DNA of 33,842 bases from an uncultured beta proteobacterium (GCA_903892315.1 CAITHY010000047.1:1-33842), one strand, 5' to 3'. Shown: positions 7,795 through 16,539, counted from the first letter of the stretch. The notes: a model not told the origin generated them from the sequence alone. Program-made: numbers and translations.

Positions 7795-10700
7795 GTGCAA
7801 GAGCCTATAAACCAACAAAAACCCAAAGCAATGCCACAGCCTGTGTCTGCTTCCAACACCTCACGCCGGCTAGAAATTCGGTTTCCAGAGGAGTTGCCGG
7901 TCTCTGGTCAGCGCCAGCTGATCAAGGATGCCCTGCAGAGCCACCAGGTGGTGATTGTGTGCGGTGAGACTGGCTCAGGTAAGACTACCCAGCTTCCGAA
8001 GATCTGCTTGGATCTGGGGCGAGGCACGATGAATGGTGGCAAGCTCATTGGCCATACTCAGCCTCGCCGGATTGCAGCTACCGCTACGGCCAAGCGAATT
8101 GCCCAGGAGTTAGGTTCGCCCATTGGCCAAGATGTGGGCTACCAAGTTCGCTTTGCTGACAAGTCCAGTCATACTGCTTCTATCAAGTTGATGACCGATG
8201 GCATCTTGCTGGCGGAGACTCAGCGCGATCCCCAGTTGCGCGCCTATGACACGCTGATCATTGATGAAGCGCATGAACGTAGTTTGAATATTGATTTCTT
8301 ATTGGGATATCTACGACAGTTACTTCCTAAGAGGCCAGACCTCAAGCTGATTATCACTTCAGCAACTATTGATGCTCAGCGCTTTGCCGAGCACTTTGCT
8401 ATGAATGGCAACGTTGCTCCCGTTATCGAAGTTAGCGGCAGACTATTTCCGGTAGAACAGCGTTACGCGCCGTTAGAACCAGATGCTAAGCCCCATGGCA
8501 AAAAAGAATCTAAAACTGCTAAAGAAATCCCGGACGCGGTGACAGAAGAGATTGCCAGCTTATGGCGTGAAGGTGCAGCCGGCGCTGGCGATGTTTTAGT
8601 GTTCCTGCCTGGCGAGAGAGAAATCCGAGACTGTGCGGAAGCACTCCGCAAAGATCATGTCTTGCAGCAACGCTTTCATCCGGAGATTCTGAGTTTGTTT
8701 GCTCGTCAATCGGTGGCTGAGCAAGAGAGGGTGTTTAGTCCAGGTAACGGGCGGCGCATCATTTTGACAACCAACGTTGCAGAGACCTCGTTAACGGTTC
8801 CGAATATTCGCTATGTGATCGATAGTGGTTTAGCAAGAGTGAAGCGCTACTCTTATCGCAATAAGGTTGAGCAGCTACAGATTGAGCCCATCTCTCAGGC
8901 TGCCGCCAACCAGAGGGCAGGACGCTGCGGTCGTGTATCGGATGGCATCTGTGTACGCCTTTATGGTGAGCAAGATTATCAAGGCCGTCCAAAGTTTACT
9001 GATCCCGAGATACTGCGTAGCTCCTTAGCCGCAGTGCTGTTGCGCATGAGCTCCTTGCGCTTACCTAAGATCCAACATTTCCCTTTTATTGATAAACCCT
9101 TGGGAAGAGCGATTGCGGATGGTGTGCAACTGCTTGATGAGTTGGGTGCCATCGAGTTTGATGAGGCAGGGCCAGCTGATGGCAAGGATATTAATAATAG
9201 TTTCAGGCTTACTGCAACTGGTAAGCAATTGGCAGGCTTGCCACTCGATCCGCGTATTGGCAGGATGTTACTAGCAGCTAAAGAGCACAATGCTTTAAAA
9301 GAAGTGACCATCATTGCCTCTGCTTTAGCTACACAAGATCCGCGCGATCGTCCAATGGATCAGGTTGCAGCAGCGGATCAAGCTCACCTGCAATTTGCAG
9401 ATGAGCGTTCTGAATTTTTGAGTTTCGTCAAGCTCTGGAATTGGTATCAAGATGCCTTGCAACATAAACATAGCAATCGACAGCTTGAGAATCTATGTAA
9501 GAGTAAGTTTTTATCGCCGCGCCGCTTACGTGAATGGCGCGATGTGCATGGTCAATTGCACACCATGCTGGGCGAGAAGGGCTGGAAAGAAAATGCTTTG
9601 GCCGCAACATATGAGCAGGTGCACCTCTCTTTATTAACAGGCTTGCTTGGATATGTAGCCAAAAAAGAAGAAGATGAAAAATCTCAAGATCGCAATAGCA
9701 AAACAGGTGGTTACATTGGTGCGCGTGGTATTCGTCCATTTATTTGGCCTGGCTCTACTATTGGTAAAAAGGCGGGTGCCTGGATACTGGCTGGCGAACT
9801 TCAAGAAACCAATCGCATGTATGCCAGAACGATTGCCAAGATCGAACCGCAATGGGTAGAGCGTGTTGCCGCACATCGCTTGATCAAATCTTTAAGCGAT
9901 CCATTCTGGGATAACCGCCAGGGTGAAGTCATGGCCTTTGAGCGGGGCACCCTGTACGGCTTGCCGATCTACCATGGTCGTAGGGTTCGCTATGAGCCGC
10001 ATCACCCTGAAGAGACCAGAGAATTATTTATTCGCCAAGCCTTGGTGCAGGAAGAAATGTTTGGGCGCATGGATACACCTGCGCTGCAGCGTGAAACTGA
10101 AACCGATGCCAAGAAAAAATATCCTAATCTGTTTGGATTTTTCTGGCATAACCGTCGTCTGATTAAAGAAATTGAAGCTTTAGAGCATCGCTCACGCCGT
10201 CCCGATGTTTTAGTTGACGATCAACTGCTGTTTGCCTTTTATGACTCCCGTATTCCAAAAGAAGTTCGTAGTCGAGAAAGTCTTAAAGCGTGGCTAAATA
10301 AGCAGTCTGACTTAGATGCACAACTCCGCCTAGAAAAGGCTGACTTGATGCGTCATGAGGCGGCAGGTATTACGGTCGATCGCTATCCAAAGACAATGCT
10401 AGTAGGTGGTGCTCAACTTAGTCTGACCTATCACTTTGAACCCGGCAGTCCCAAGGATGGTGTTACGCTAGTGGTGCCACTAACGCAGCTCAACCAAGTT
10501 GATGGACGTCGTTGTGAATGGTTAGTGCCTGGCATGTGTGAAGAGAAGACGCTTCTATTGCTGAAATCATTACCGCAAAAATTACGACGTCACTGTGTGC
10601 CTCTGCCAGATTATGCCAAGTCCTTTCTAGAGCGCAAGTTAGAGGAAAAGCAATTTGGCATAGGCGATTTCTTGGATAGTCTCATTAACGATATTCGTAA

Positions 10701-11838
10701 AGAGCGCGGTCTTGAAATTAAGCGTACAGACTTTAGACCTGAGGCCTTGCCATTACATTCATCGATGAACTTCCGTTTGATTGATGAGCATGGGCGCCAG
10801 TTGGAAGTCGAGCGCAACTTAGCGCGTTTACGTTCTGAATATGGGCAGACCGCCCGCAATGCTTTCCAAGCGATTGCCCAAGAGACTGCTCAGGTCGAAT
10901 TAGGTGTAGAGCCGCCAGCAGGCATCGCAAAGCCTGGTACTGGTAATGAACAAGCTACTCGAAAGGTTGAGCAGGGTGGTTATCGCTCCTGGGATTTTGG
11001 TGAATTACCTGAAACTTTAGAGATTCAAAAAGGAAATAAAACCTTATTTGGATATCCTGCATTAGTTGATCGCATTGACTTTTGTGATCTCGAGGTATTT
11101 GATGATCTAGAAGAGGCTCGCAAACAGCATGCTGTAGGATTACGCCGCTTATTTGCCCTAAGCAACAAAGACACGCTCAAAGCTCTGCAAAAACAATTGC
11201 CTGGCATCCGTGAATTGGGTTTGCTATTTATCAATGTGGGATCGGCAGAGGGCTTGATTGATCAGATTCTAAATATTGCCCTTGAACGTGCTTTTATGGC
11301 TGAGCAGCTTCCGGTAAACGCCGAGCAATTTGCAGAGCGTTTGCAAGCAGGAAAACCGAGATTGGCACTCATTGCTCAAGAGATTTCTCGGCACGCATTA
11401 AATGCATTGCAAGCACATGCTGATTTGCAGAAAAAGATTTCTAGTGCAAAAGCGGCTTCACCAAGGGCCTACACTGATATTCAAGCACAGATGCAGGGAT
11501 TAATCTTTCCCAGGTTTGTCGCTGAGATACCGTATTCTCAATTGGTGCATGTGCCGCGCTACTTAAAAGCAATTGCGATGCGGATTGATAAATTGCGATC
11601 CAATCCAAGTCGTGATGCCCAATGCCAAAAGGACTGGGAATCCGTTGCACGACCCTGGCAAAAACTGACGCAGGGTAATAAGGGGTATGCCTCATATGCG
11701 ATGGCTGAGGATCAGGCTTTGGTGGATTTTCGTTGGCAGTTGGAAGAGTTGAGGGTAGCTTTGTATGCTCAAGAGCTCAAAACGCCAACTCCAATGTCCT
11801 TAAAGCGTCTCGAAAAGGTTTTAGCGAGTTTGCGCTAG
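7795..11838 (+). CDS. hrpA: ATP-dependent RNA helicase HrpA (DEAH box)
   Basis: Large DEAH-box helicase of 1347 residues, close to E. coli HrpA (1300), where it is known to resolve stalled ribosomes and process a fimbrial mRNA. Motif I is GETGSGKT (about residues 57-64), motif Ia TQPRRIAA, motif II DEAH (157-160), motif III SAT, and motif VI QRAGRCGR. A long C-terminal region beginning near residue 640, typical of HrpA and absent from HrpB, includes the DUF3418-like part. The longest frame starts at GTG 7795, only 17 nt from argA; an in-frame ATG at 7831 (1335 residues) is equally possible, since neither has a good ribosome-binding site. The gene is expected to be monocistronic. Confidence 0.95.
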   Translation: MQEPINQQKPKAMPQPVSASNTSRRLEIRFPEELPVSGQRQLIKDALQSHQVVIVCGETGSGKTTQLPKICLDLGRGTMNGGKLIGHTQPRRIAATATAKRIAQELGSPIGQDVGYQVRFADKSSHTASIKLMTDGILLAETQRDPQLRAYDTLIIDEAHERSLNIDFLLGYLRQLLPKRPDLKLIITSATIDAQRFAEHFAMNGNVAPVIEVSGRLFPVEQRYAPLEPDAKPHGKKESKTAKEIPDAVTEEIASLWREGAAGAGDVLVFLPGEREIRDCAEALRKDHVLQQRFHPEILSLFARQSVAEQERVFSPGNGRRIILTTNVAETSLTVPNIRYVIDSGLARVKRYSYRNKVEQLQIEPISQAAANQRAGRCGRVSDGICVRLYGEQDYQGRPKFTDPEILRSSLAAVLLRMSSLRLPKIQHFPFIDKPLGRAIADGVQLLDELGAIEFDEAGPADGKDINNSFRLTATGKQLAGLPLDPRIGRMLLAAKEHNALKEVTIIASALATQDPRDRPMDQVAAADQAHLQFADERSEFLSFVKLWNWYQDALQHKHSNRQLENLCKSKFLSPRRLREWRDVHGQLHTMLGEKGWKENALAATYEQVHLSLLTGLLGYVAKKEEDEKSQDRNSKTGGYIGARGIRPFIWPGSTIGKKAGAWILAGELQETNRMYARTIAKIEPQWVERVAAHRLIKSLSDPFWDNRQGEVMAFERGTLYGLPIYHGRRVRYEPHHPEETRELFIRQALVQEEMFGRMDTPALQRETETDAKKKYPNLFGFFWHNRRLIKEIEALEHRSRRPDVLVDDQLLFAFYDSRIPKEVRSRESLKAWLNKQSDLDAQLRLEKADLMRHEAAGITVDRYPKTMLVGGAQLSLTYHFEPGSPKDGVTLVVPLTQLNQVDGRRCEWLVPGMCEEKTLLLLKSLPQKLRRHCVPLPDYAKSFLERKLEEKQFGIGDFLDSLINDIRKERGLEIKRTDFRPEALPLHSSMNFRLIDEHGRQLEVERNLARLRSEYGQTARNAFQAIAQETAQVELGVEPPAGIAKPGTGNEQATRKVEQGGYRSWDFGELPETLEIQKGNKTLFGYPALVDRIDFCDLEVFDDLEEARKQHAVGLRRLFALSNKDTLKALQKQLPGIRELGLLFINVGSAEGLIDQILNIALERAFMAEQLPVNAEQFAERLQAGKPRLALIAQEISRHALNALQAHADLQKKISSAKAASPRAYTDIQAQMQGLIFPRFVAEIPYSQLVHVPRYLKAIAMRIDKLRSNPSRDAQCQKDWESVARPWQKLTQGNKGYASYAMAEDQALVDFRWQLEELRVALYAQELKTPTPMSLKRLEKVLASLR

Positions 11839-11872
11839 GTCAAATCCGCAGGATATCCACTGGATTTGGAGG

Positions 11873-11910
11873 TCTATTCATTCTCCCCAATTGCTTACAA
11901 TAGAGGGATG
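11873..11910 (+). promoter_or_regulatory. Promoter-like element touching the start of the beta-propeller gene
   Basis: A -10-like TACAAT (11896-11901) is followed by six bases and then the ATG at 11908, which would place the transcription start at or next to the start codon (leaderless mRNA). The expected -35 position holds only a weak TCTATT. GAGGG directly abuts the ATG, too close for normal Shine-Dalgarno use. Confidence 0.35.
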
Positions 11911-12945
11911 TACAAATTTATCAAGATTAGAGGTTTTCGCACAATCGCGGCCTCTGCATTATTGGCGCTACTGTTGTCCAATCAAACTGCTTTTGGGCAA
12001 ATAATTAGCCCTGCAACTACAGTGGCTCCCGCCAATCAACCGAAGTTGGCAGTGATTCTGAATTCTGGTTCTGCATCTGTCAGTTTGATCGATATGACTA
12101 CTCGTGAAGTGGTTAAAACGATCCCGGTTGGCAAAGAGCCTCATCACCTCATGATGACCCCAGATCAAAAATCTTTATTGATTGCAAATGCAGCTGGTAA
12201 TGATGTTGTGTTGATGAATCCAACTACAGGTGAGTTAACTGGCAAGATTCCGAACATTATTGATCCCTATCAAATCGGTTACTCTCCAAACCATAAATGG
12301 TTTATAGCGAACGGTAATCGCTTAGATCGTGTTGATATCTATTCTGCTGACAGCACAAATCTTAAATTAGCTAAGACCGTCAAGCTGGGGAAGACTCCAA
12401 GTCATATTGCCTTCACATCGGATAGTAAAATTGCGTTTATCACTTTGCAAGACTCTAGTGAACTTGCTGCAATTGATCTCGAAACGCAAAATGTATTGTG
12501 GGTGATGCCCACAGGTAAGGTGCCTGCTGGCTTATGGATGACCCCTGGTGACCAATACCTCTTGGTTGGTATAACTGGCGAGGATTATGTTCAAGTCATC
12601 GATTGGAAAACTCGCAAAGAAGTGAAGCGCATTCCTACAGGCAAGGGCGCTCATAACTTCCGCCCTTTGGGTGACAAGAAGCATGTCTTTGTAAGCAACC
12701 GCATTGCCTCTACGATCAGCTTGATTAATATGCAAACCCTAGAAAAAGTCGGAGATATCGCTGGACTACCAGCTGGCCCGGATGATATGGAAATCACCCC
12801 AGATGGTAAAACGATGTGGGTTACTTTCCGCTTTTCTAAAAAGGTTGGGGTAGTTGATATCCCATCGATGAAGTTGGTGACGCTGATCCCTGTTGGCAAG
12901 TCACCGCATGGTGTGTTTTTCACTCCTAGGGCTGGATGGGAGTAA
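11908..12945 (+). CDS. Secreted YVTN-type beta-propeller protein
   Basis: A 345-residue protein with an N-terminal signal peptide (basic MYKFIKIRGFR, hydrophobic TIAASALLALLLS, cleavage likely after TAFGQ). The rest is about seven blades of the YVTN/lactonase-like propeller type; recurring elements are the strand pattern V.LID..T.E..K.IPVGK.PH followed by .TPD.K, seen near residues 65-95, 150-185, 205-240 and 305-340. Such proteins usually bind ligands or partners in the periplasm; enzymatic activity is not implied. I prefer ATG 11908 over the TTG at 11866 because the signal peptide begins cleanly there. The stop lies just before the start of the NodB-like gene, so translation is probably coupled. 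Specific function unknown. Confidence 0.85.
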   Translation: MYKFIKIRGFRTIAASALLALLLSNQTAFGQIISPATTVAPANQPKLAVILNSGSASVSLIDMTTREVVKTIPVGKEPHHLMMTPDQKSLLIANAAGNDVVLMNPTTGELTGKIPNIIDPYQIGYSPNHKWFIANGNRLDRVDIYSADSTNLKLAKTVKLGKTPSHIAFTSDSKIAFITLQDSSELAAIDLETQNVLWVMPTGKVPAGLWMTPGDQYLLVGITGEDYVQVIDWKTRKEVKRIPTGKGAHNFRPLGDKKHVFVSNRIASTISLINMQTLEKVGDIAGLPAGPDDMEITPDGKTMWVTFRFSKKVGVVDIPSMKLVTLIPVGKSPHGVFFTPRAGWE

Positions 12946-12953
12946 CAAACATC

Positions 12954-13742
12954 ATGAAGTACCTTAGTCCTCACGCATTTATCCGTATCGCAGCCGTGCT
13001 GATGCTCGGCTGTTTTTCATTGGGTGCCAAGGCTCAAGCTACAGAATGTAGCAAGAAGGTCTACCTCACCTTTGATACCGGCAATATGTCAGTCGCTGAG
13101 AAAGTAGCTGAAATTCTCAAACGGCAAAACGTGAAGGCTACTTTTTTCTTGGCGAATGAGAAAACCTACCGCGGCGACTTTGCACTGGACGATTCTTGGA
13201 AACCCTTTTGGCAGCAATTAGCGAAGGAAGGGAATCATTTTGGTAGCCATACCTATGACCATGATTACTTTGTAAAAGATGGCCCTAAGGGTCAGGTCTT
13301 TGAAAGGCCGCAATTTGGTCCAAAAGCGGGGGAAACGGTTTTATATAACGAAGCGACCATGTGCAAGCAGATTCGTCGGGTTGATCAACGATTTCAAGAG
13401 ATGACAAATCAGCCTCTGCAAAAAATCTGGCGCGCACCTGGGGGTAAAACATCGCCTACCCTGATTCGGATAGGGGATATGTGCGGTTATCAGCATATCG
13501 GTTGGGCGCCTGCTGGCTTCCTAGGTGATGAGCTGAATTCAGAAAAGCATCCTAACAGCACTCTGTTAGAAAGAGCGAGCAAAGACCTCAAAGATGGTGA
13601 CATCACCATGGCTCACCTGGGTATTTGGTCTAGAAAAGATCCATGGGCACCTGCAGTTTTGGAGCAGTTGATCATTAATCTAAAGGGTCGTGGTTTCTGT
13701 TTTGGGCTGCTACCTAAAGATTCTGCAAATCAGTCAAAATAA
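12954..13742 (+). CDS. Secreted polysaccharide-deacetylase-like protein (NodB fold) with altered metal site
   Basis: A 262-residue carbohydrate esterase family 4 protein with a signal peptide (residues 1-29, ending GAKAQA). In canonical members motif 1 is TFDDG, where the first Asp is the catalytic base and the second a metal ligand; here it is TFDTG (D41, T42), so the metal-binding Asp is missing. Motif 2 HTYDH (H99, H103) keeps both metal histidines, motif 3 is WRAPGG (R160), and later motifs GWAPAG and TMAHLG (H221) are present. Start ATG 12954 has GGGAG upstream, inside the end of the propeller gene; an upstream ATG at 12936 is possible but less natural for a signal peptide. It may be a pseudoenzyme, or may use a different metal geometry. 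Confidence 0.85.
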   Translation: MKYLSPHAFIRIAAVLMLGCFSLGAKAQATECSKKVYLTFDTGNMSVAEKVAEILKRQNVKATFFLANEKTYRGDFALDDSWKPFWQQLAKEGNHFGSHTYDHDYFVKDGPKGQVFERPQFGPKAGETVLYNEATMCKQIRRVDQRFQEMTNQPLQKIWRAPGGKTSPTLIRIGDMCGYQHIGWAPAGFLGDELNSEKHPNSTLLERASKDLKDGDITMAHLGIWSRKDPWAPAVLEQLIINLKGRGFCFGLLPKDSANQSK

Positions 13743-13745
13743 AGT

Positions 13746-14717
13746 ATGGGTCTCACTGACGTCACCTCCATTATTGCGAATGCTTATGCCAGCGTTGTAG
13801 AGTTTCTGTTCTCCAATGTCGTAGGCCCGATTCTGTACCAATTCGATTTAATGTCTTGGGCTGAAGATGTATTTGATGGGATCGATTGGTTTTTGTTTGG
13901 CTGCATTCAACTCCTCTTAATCATCGTTGTATTAAGAACGTGGGAGCGCCTAGCCCCAGCAGAAAAGCAAGAGCGCTTTGCAAGGTCGAGTAGGGCTGAT
14001 GTCCTTTACACCTTGTTTCATCGCCTGGGTGTATTTCATGGCTTCATTTTTATCTGCTTATCTGGATTCTTTTTTGAAATGGATTCCATCCTGCACGATT
14101 TCCGTTTTGATCGCCTGAATGTAGAGTCATGGTGGCCAGGCGTGTCCTCTGTTCCGGTTGTGAGCTTCTTGATCTACCTCATCCTCCTAGATTTTGTAGA
14201 TTTTCTTTACCACCGGGCATCACATGCCTTCAACTGGTGGTGGCAATTACATTCTTTGCATCATAGCCAAACAGTGATGACGGCCTGGTCCGATAATCGC
14301 AATCACATTCTCGATGACATCCTGCGCGCAACCTTCATGGCTTTTTTTGCGCTCTTGTTTGGTGTATCTCCAGGGCAATTCATCATGCTAATTGCGCTGA
14401 GCCAATTTATACAAAGTTGGCAGCACGCTAATATTAATGTTCACTTGGGAATCGCTAAATACTTATTGGTATCCCCGTTGTTTCATCGTATGCATCATGC
14501 CGTGGGGTATGGGCACGAGGCGATAGGTAAGCCGGGCGTATTAGGCGGTTGTAATTTTGGTATTTTATTTCCGTGGTGGGATATGTTGTTCGGAACGGCC
14601 ATCTTCACTAAAGAGGTCTATCCTACGGGAGTCAGAAACTTAACCGTTTCAGAAAACGTCCTCACTCAACAATGGCAAAGTTTGGTTCGTGCCTTTAAAG
14701 AATTCAAGCCTAAGTAG
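13746..14717 (+). CDS. Sterol desaturase / fatty acid hydroxylase family membrane protein
   Basis: Integral membrane di-iron oxygenase of 323 residues. The eight-histidine signature is clear: HRASH (156-160), HSLHH (169-173) and HRMHH (247-251), with further histidines at 227 and 257. Hydrophobic segments lie near residues 47-65, 92-110, 135-152, 195-222. Members modify lipids, sterols or hopanoids by hydroxylation or desaturation; the substrate here cannot be told. The ATG follows the preceding stop by 3 nt, so it is in an operon with the deacetylase-like gene. No missing residues noticed. Confidence 0.9.
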   Translation: MGLTDVTSIIANAYASVVEFLFSNVVGPILYQFDLMSWAEDVFDGIDWFLFGCIQLLLIIVVLRTWERLAPAEKQERFARSSRADVLYTLFHRLGVFHGFIFICLSGFFFEMDSILHDFRFDRLNVESWWPGVSSVPVVSFLIYLILLDFVDFLYHRASHAFNWWWQLHSLHHSQTVMTAWSDNRNHILDDILRATFMAFFALLFGVSPGQFIMLIALSQFIQSWQHANINVHLGIAKYLLVSPLFHRMHHAVGYGHEAIGKPGVLGGCNFGILFPWWDMLFGTAIFTKEVYPTGVRNLTVSENVLTQQWQSLVRAFKEFKPK

Positions 14718-14746
14718 ACTGCAAGTCTGCAGACAATAGGAGTTGT

Positions 14747-15616
14747 ATGGTCGGATTACCGCAAGTATTTAAATCGTTCGGCATAGCCTTAGTTGGAACG
14801 ATGCATCCGCGAATGTTATGGCTGAGCTTGAGACCATTTTTGATCGTCTCCGTTTTGTGGGGTTGTCTCATCTGGCTCACATGGGCACCGGCCTTAGAAA
14901 TATTAAGTAGCTTCCTGACGACCTCTATTTTTACTAGCTGGATACAAGATGGTTTGGTGTGGGCAGGCTTTGAGAATGCCAGGGCATGGATCGCGCCATT
15001 ATTTTTTGTCATGCTCATCATCCCCTTGATTACGATCAGCTTGTTAGTCTTCATTGCGTTTTCAACAGTGCCCTCCATTGTGAAGATTGCCTGCAGACAA
15101 TCGCAGTATCAAGATCTCGAATGCAAAAGAGGTGGCGGCTTCTTTGGCAGCTTGATCTACAGTCTATGGTCCGCTCTGATTTGTCTTGCATTAGTTATGC
15201 TCACTTTGCCTGTTTGGTGGGTTCCTCCGCTAGTGGCTGTCTTACCTCCATTGCTATGGGGGTGGTTGACGATGCGTCTGATGTCATATGATGTTCTAGC
15301 AAAGCATGCCAGTAGTGAGGAGCGCGATCTTCTACTTCAAAAATACCGCTGGCCATTGCTCTGTATGGGTATTGCATCAGGCATGTTAGGCGCAGTGCCA
15401 ACCTTCTTTTGGGCTACCTCTGCATTGGCTTTAGTGCTATTTCCAATAGTTAGCTTTATAGCCCTGTGGATTTATTCTCTGATTTTTGTATTTGCTGCTT
15501 TATGGTTTAGCTACTTCTTATTGGATGCACTCAAGCAATTGAGGGAAGATGAGTTAGAGCAAGCCCTCACAGTGCAATCGCGTGTTGTAGATATGGAGCT
15601 GCCTTACCATGGTTGA
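14747..15616 (+). CDS. EI24 / CysZ-like multi-pass membrane protein
   Basis: A 289-residue protein with about six hydrophobic segments (roughly residues 28-46, 80-108, 135-165, 200-222, 225-255) and the conserved stretch PPLLWGWLTMRLMSYDVLA with HASSEERDLLLQKYRW, which is typical of the EI24 domain proteins of Burkholderiales. The family includes the sulfate channel CysZ, but this subgroup has no established substrate. AGGAG lies at 14739-14743 with 3-nt spacing to the ATG. The end overlaps the next gene by 8 nt, indicating translational coupling. Confidence 0.85.
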   Translation: MVGLPQVFKSFGIALVGTMHPRMLWLSLRPFLIVSVLWGCLIWLTWAPALEILSSFLTTSIFTSWIQDGLVWAGFENARAWIAPLFFVMLIIPLITISLLVFIAFSTVPSIVKIACRQSQYQDLECKRGGGFFGSLIYSLWSALICLALVMLTLPVWWVPPLVAVLPPLLWGWLTMRLMSYDVLAKHASSEERDLLLQKYRWPLLCMGIASGMLGAVPTFFWATSALALVLFPIVSFIALWIYSLIFVFAALWFSYFLLDALKQLREDELEQALTVQSRVVDMELPYHG

Positions 15617-16469
15617 TGCAATGAAAATAGTTGAAATAGATGCGCCGAACAAAGCTCAACGCCGCTTTGGTTTAATCGTGATTGGCGATGAGATTTTGTC
15701 AGGTCGTCGCCAAGATAAACATATGAGTAAGCTCATTGAGTTGCTGAACGAACGCGGTCTTAGTCTTGCATGGGCTAAATATGTTGCCGATGATCCTGAG
15801 CAAATCACCGCAACACTCAAAGACAGTTTTGCGAGTGGTGATGTGGTGTTTAGTACAGGCGGCATTGGTGCAACGCCGGATGATCACACGCGTCAATGCG
15901 CGGCACTTGCGCTCGGAACCAAAATAGAATTACACCCAACTGCGCAAGAATTGATTGCGGGTCGCATTCAGTCGATGGCAGAAGGCGATCCAATCAAGGC
16001 GGATTTAAGCACCCCCGAGAATCAGCATCGCTTCAAGATGGGTGAGTTTCCGCTTGGGAGTGAAATCATCCCAAACCCATATAACCAAATTCCAGGCTTT
16101 CGAATTCAAGAACATCACTTTGTTCCCGGCTTTCCAGTAATGGCTGCACCCATGATGGCCTGGTGTTTAGATAATCATTACAAGGATCTGTTTCATCAAG
16201 AGAACTGGGCAGAGCAGAGCTTCATTGTCCCCAAGGGGGTGGAGTCGACTTTAACGCCCCTGATGGAGCGTATAGAGGCGAACTATCCTGGGGTAAAGGT
16301 CTTTAGTCTCCCCTCGGTAGGCGATGCTTCCAAGGGTGGCGTATATGCTCAGCGCCATATTGAATTGGGCATCAAGGGCAATGCCAACCTCCTAGAGAGT
16401 GCTTGGATAGCTTTAAGAGCGGGTACCCAAGACCTGGGTTATGAAATCCACGACATCAGCCAGTCCTAA
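15609..16469 (+). CDS. Molybdopterin-binding-fold protein (CinA N-domain / MoaB-like)
   Basis: A 286-residue MoCF-domain protein beginning FGLIVIGDEILSGRRQDKH, the classic CinA/MoeA nucleotide-binding start, followed by FSTGGIGATPDDHTRQ. It lacks the C-terminal CinA deamidase (NMN amidohydrolase) domain; the last ~110 residues resemble the COG1058 family only. The role in cofactor metabolism or nucleotide-pool cleaning (ADP-ribose hydrolysis in some CinA proteins) is not settled. Start ATG 15609 overlaps the EI24 gene; a second ATG at 15621 is possible. The stop codon lies inside the 11-bp dyad upstream of glnA. Confidence 0.88.
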   Translation: MVDAMKIVEIDAPNKAQRRFGLIVIGDEILSGRRQDKHMSKLIELLNERGLSLAWAKYVADDPEQITATLKDSFASGDVVFSTGGIGATPDDHTRQCAALALGTKIELHPTAQELIAGRIQSMAEGDPIKADLSTPENQHRFKMGEFPLGSEIIPNPYNQIPGFRIQEHHFVPGFPVMAAPMMAWCLDNHYKDLFHQENWAEQSFIVPKGVESTLTPLMERIEANYPGVKVFSLPSVGDASKGGVYAQRHIELGIKGNANLLESAWIALRAGTQDLGYEIHDISQS

Positions 16470-16493
16470 ATGCACTAAAAATGTGCATTTAGG
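16465..16493 (+). terminator. Hairpin at the end of the MoCF gene, overlapping NtrC site 1
   Basis: A perfect 11-bp stem CCTAAATGCAC/GTGCATTTAGG with a 7-nt loop. It includes the stop codon of the upstream gene. The tail is GGTATTTG, poor in T, so termination is uncertain; as DNA its centre is a 17-bp NtrC-type dyad. Confidence 0.45.
16471..16487. promoter_or_regulatory. NtrC-type binding site 1 upstream of glnA
   Basis: TGCACTAAAAATGTGCA is a 17-bp dyad with both outer half-sites TGCAC and GTGCA perfect, matching the known NtrC consensus TGCACC-N5-GGTGCA in spacing and outer bases. Its centre is about 135 bp upstream of the predicted -24/-12 start site. Confidence 0.7.
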
Positions 16494-16521
16494 GGTATTT
16501 GAGCTTGTATGAGGGGTATTT
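16491..16521. repeat. Direct repeat AGGGGTATTT, two copies 21 bp apart
   Basis: AGGGGTATTT occurs at 16491-16500 and 16512-16521, start to start 21 bp, i.e. two turns of the helix, on the same DNA face. Both copies lie between the two NtrC-type sites. Could be protein-binding sites; no regulator recognised. Confidence 0.5.
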
Positions 16522-16522
16522 C

Positions 16523-16539
16523 AGCACTTAAATAGTGCA
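16523..16539. promoter_or_regulatory. NtrC-type binding site 2 upstream of glnA
   Basis: AGCACTTAAATAGTGCA keeps the 17-bp geometry GCAC-N9-GTGC; only the first base differs from TGCAC. It sits 52 bp (about five turns) from site 1 and about 85 bp upstream of the predicted start, like the paired enhancer sites of enteric glnA. A -10-like AATAAT begins at 16539, overlapping its end, reminiscent of glnAp1. Confidence 0.65.

Noticed and set aside
9428..9739. Antisense frames of 60-120 codons inside hrpA and other large genes
   Set aside because: They mirror the codon structure of strongly supported genes on the other strand and have no start signals or motifs.
12936..12953. Start of the NodB-like gene at ATG 12936
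   Set aside because: It would put six residues before the basic start of the signal peptide and leaves the GGGAG motif inside the coding region rather than before the start.
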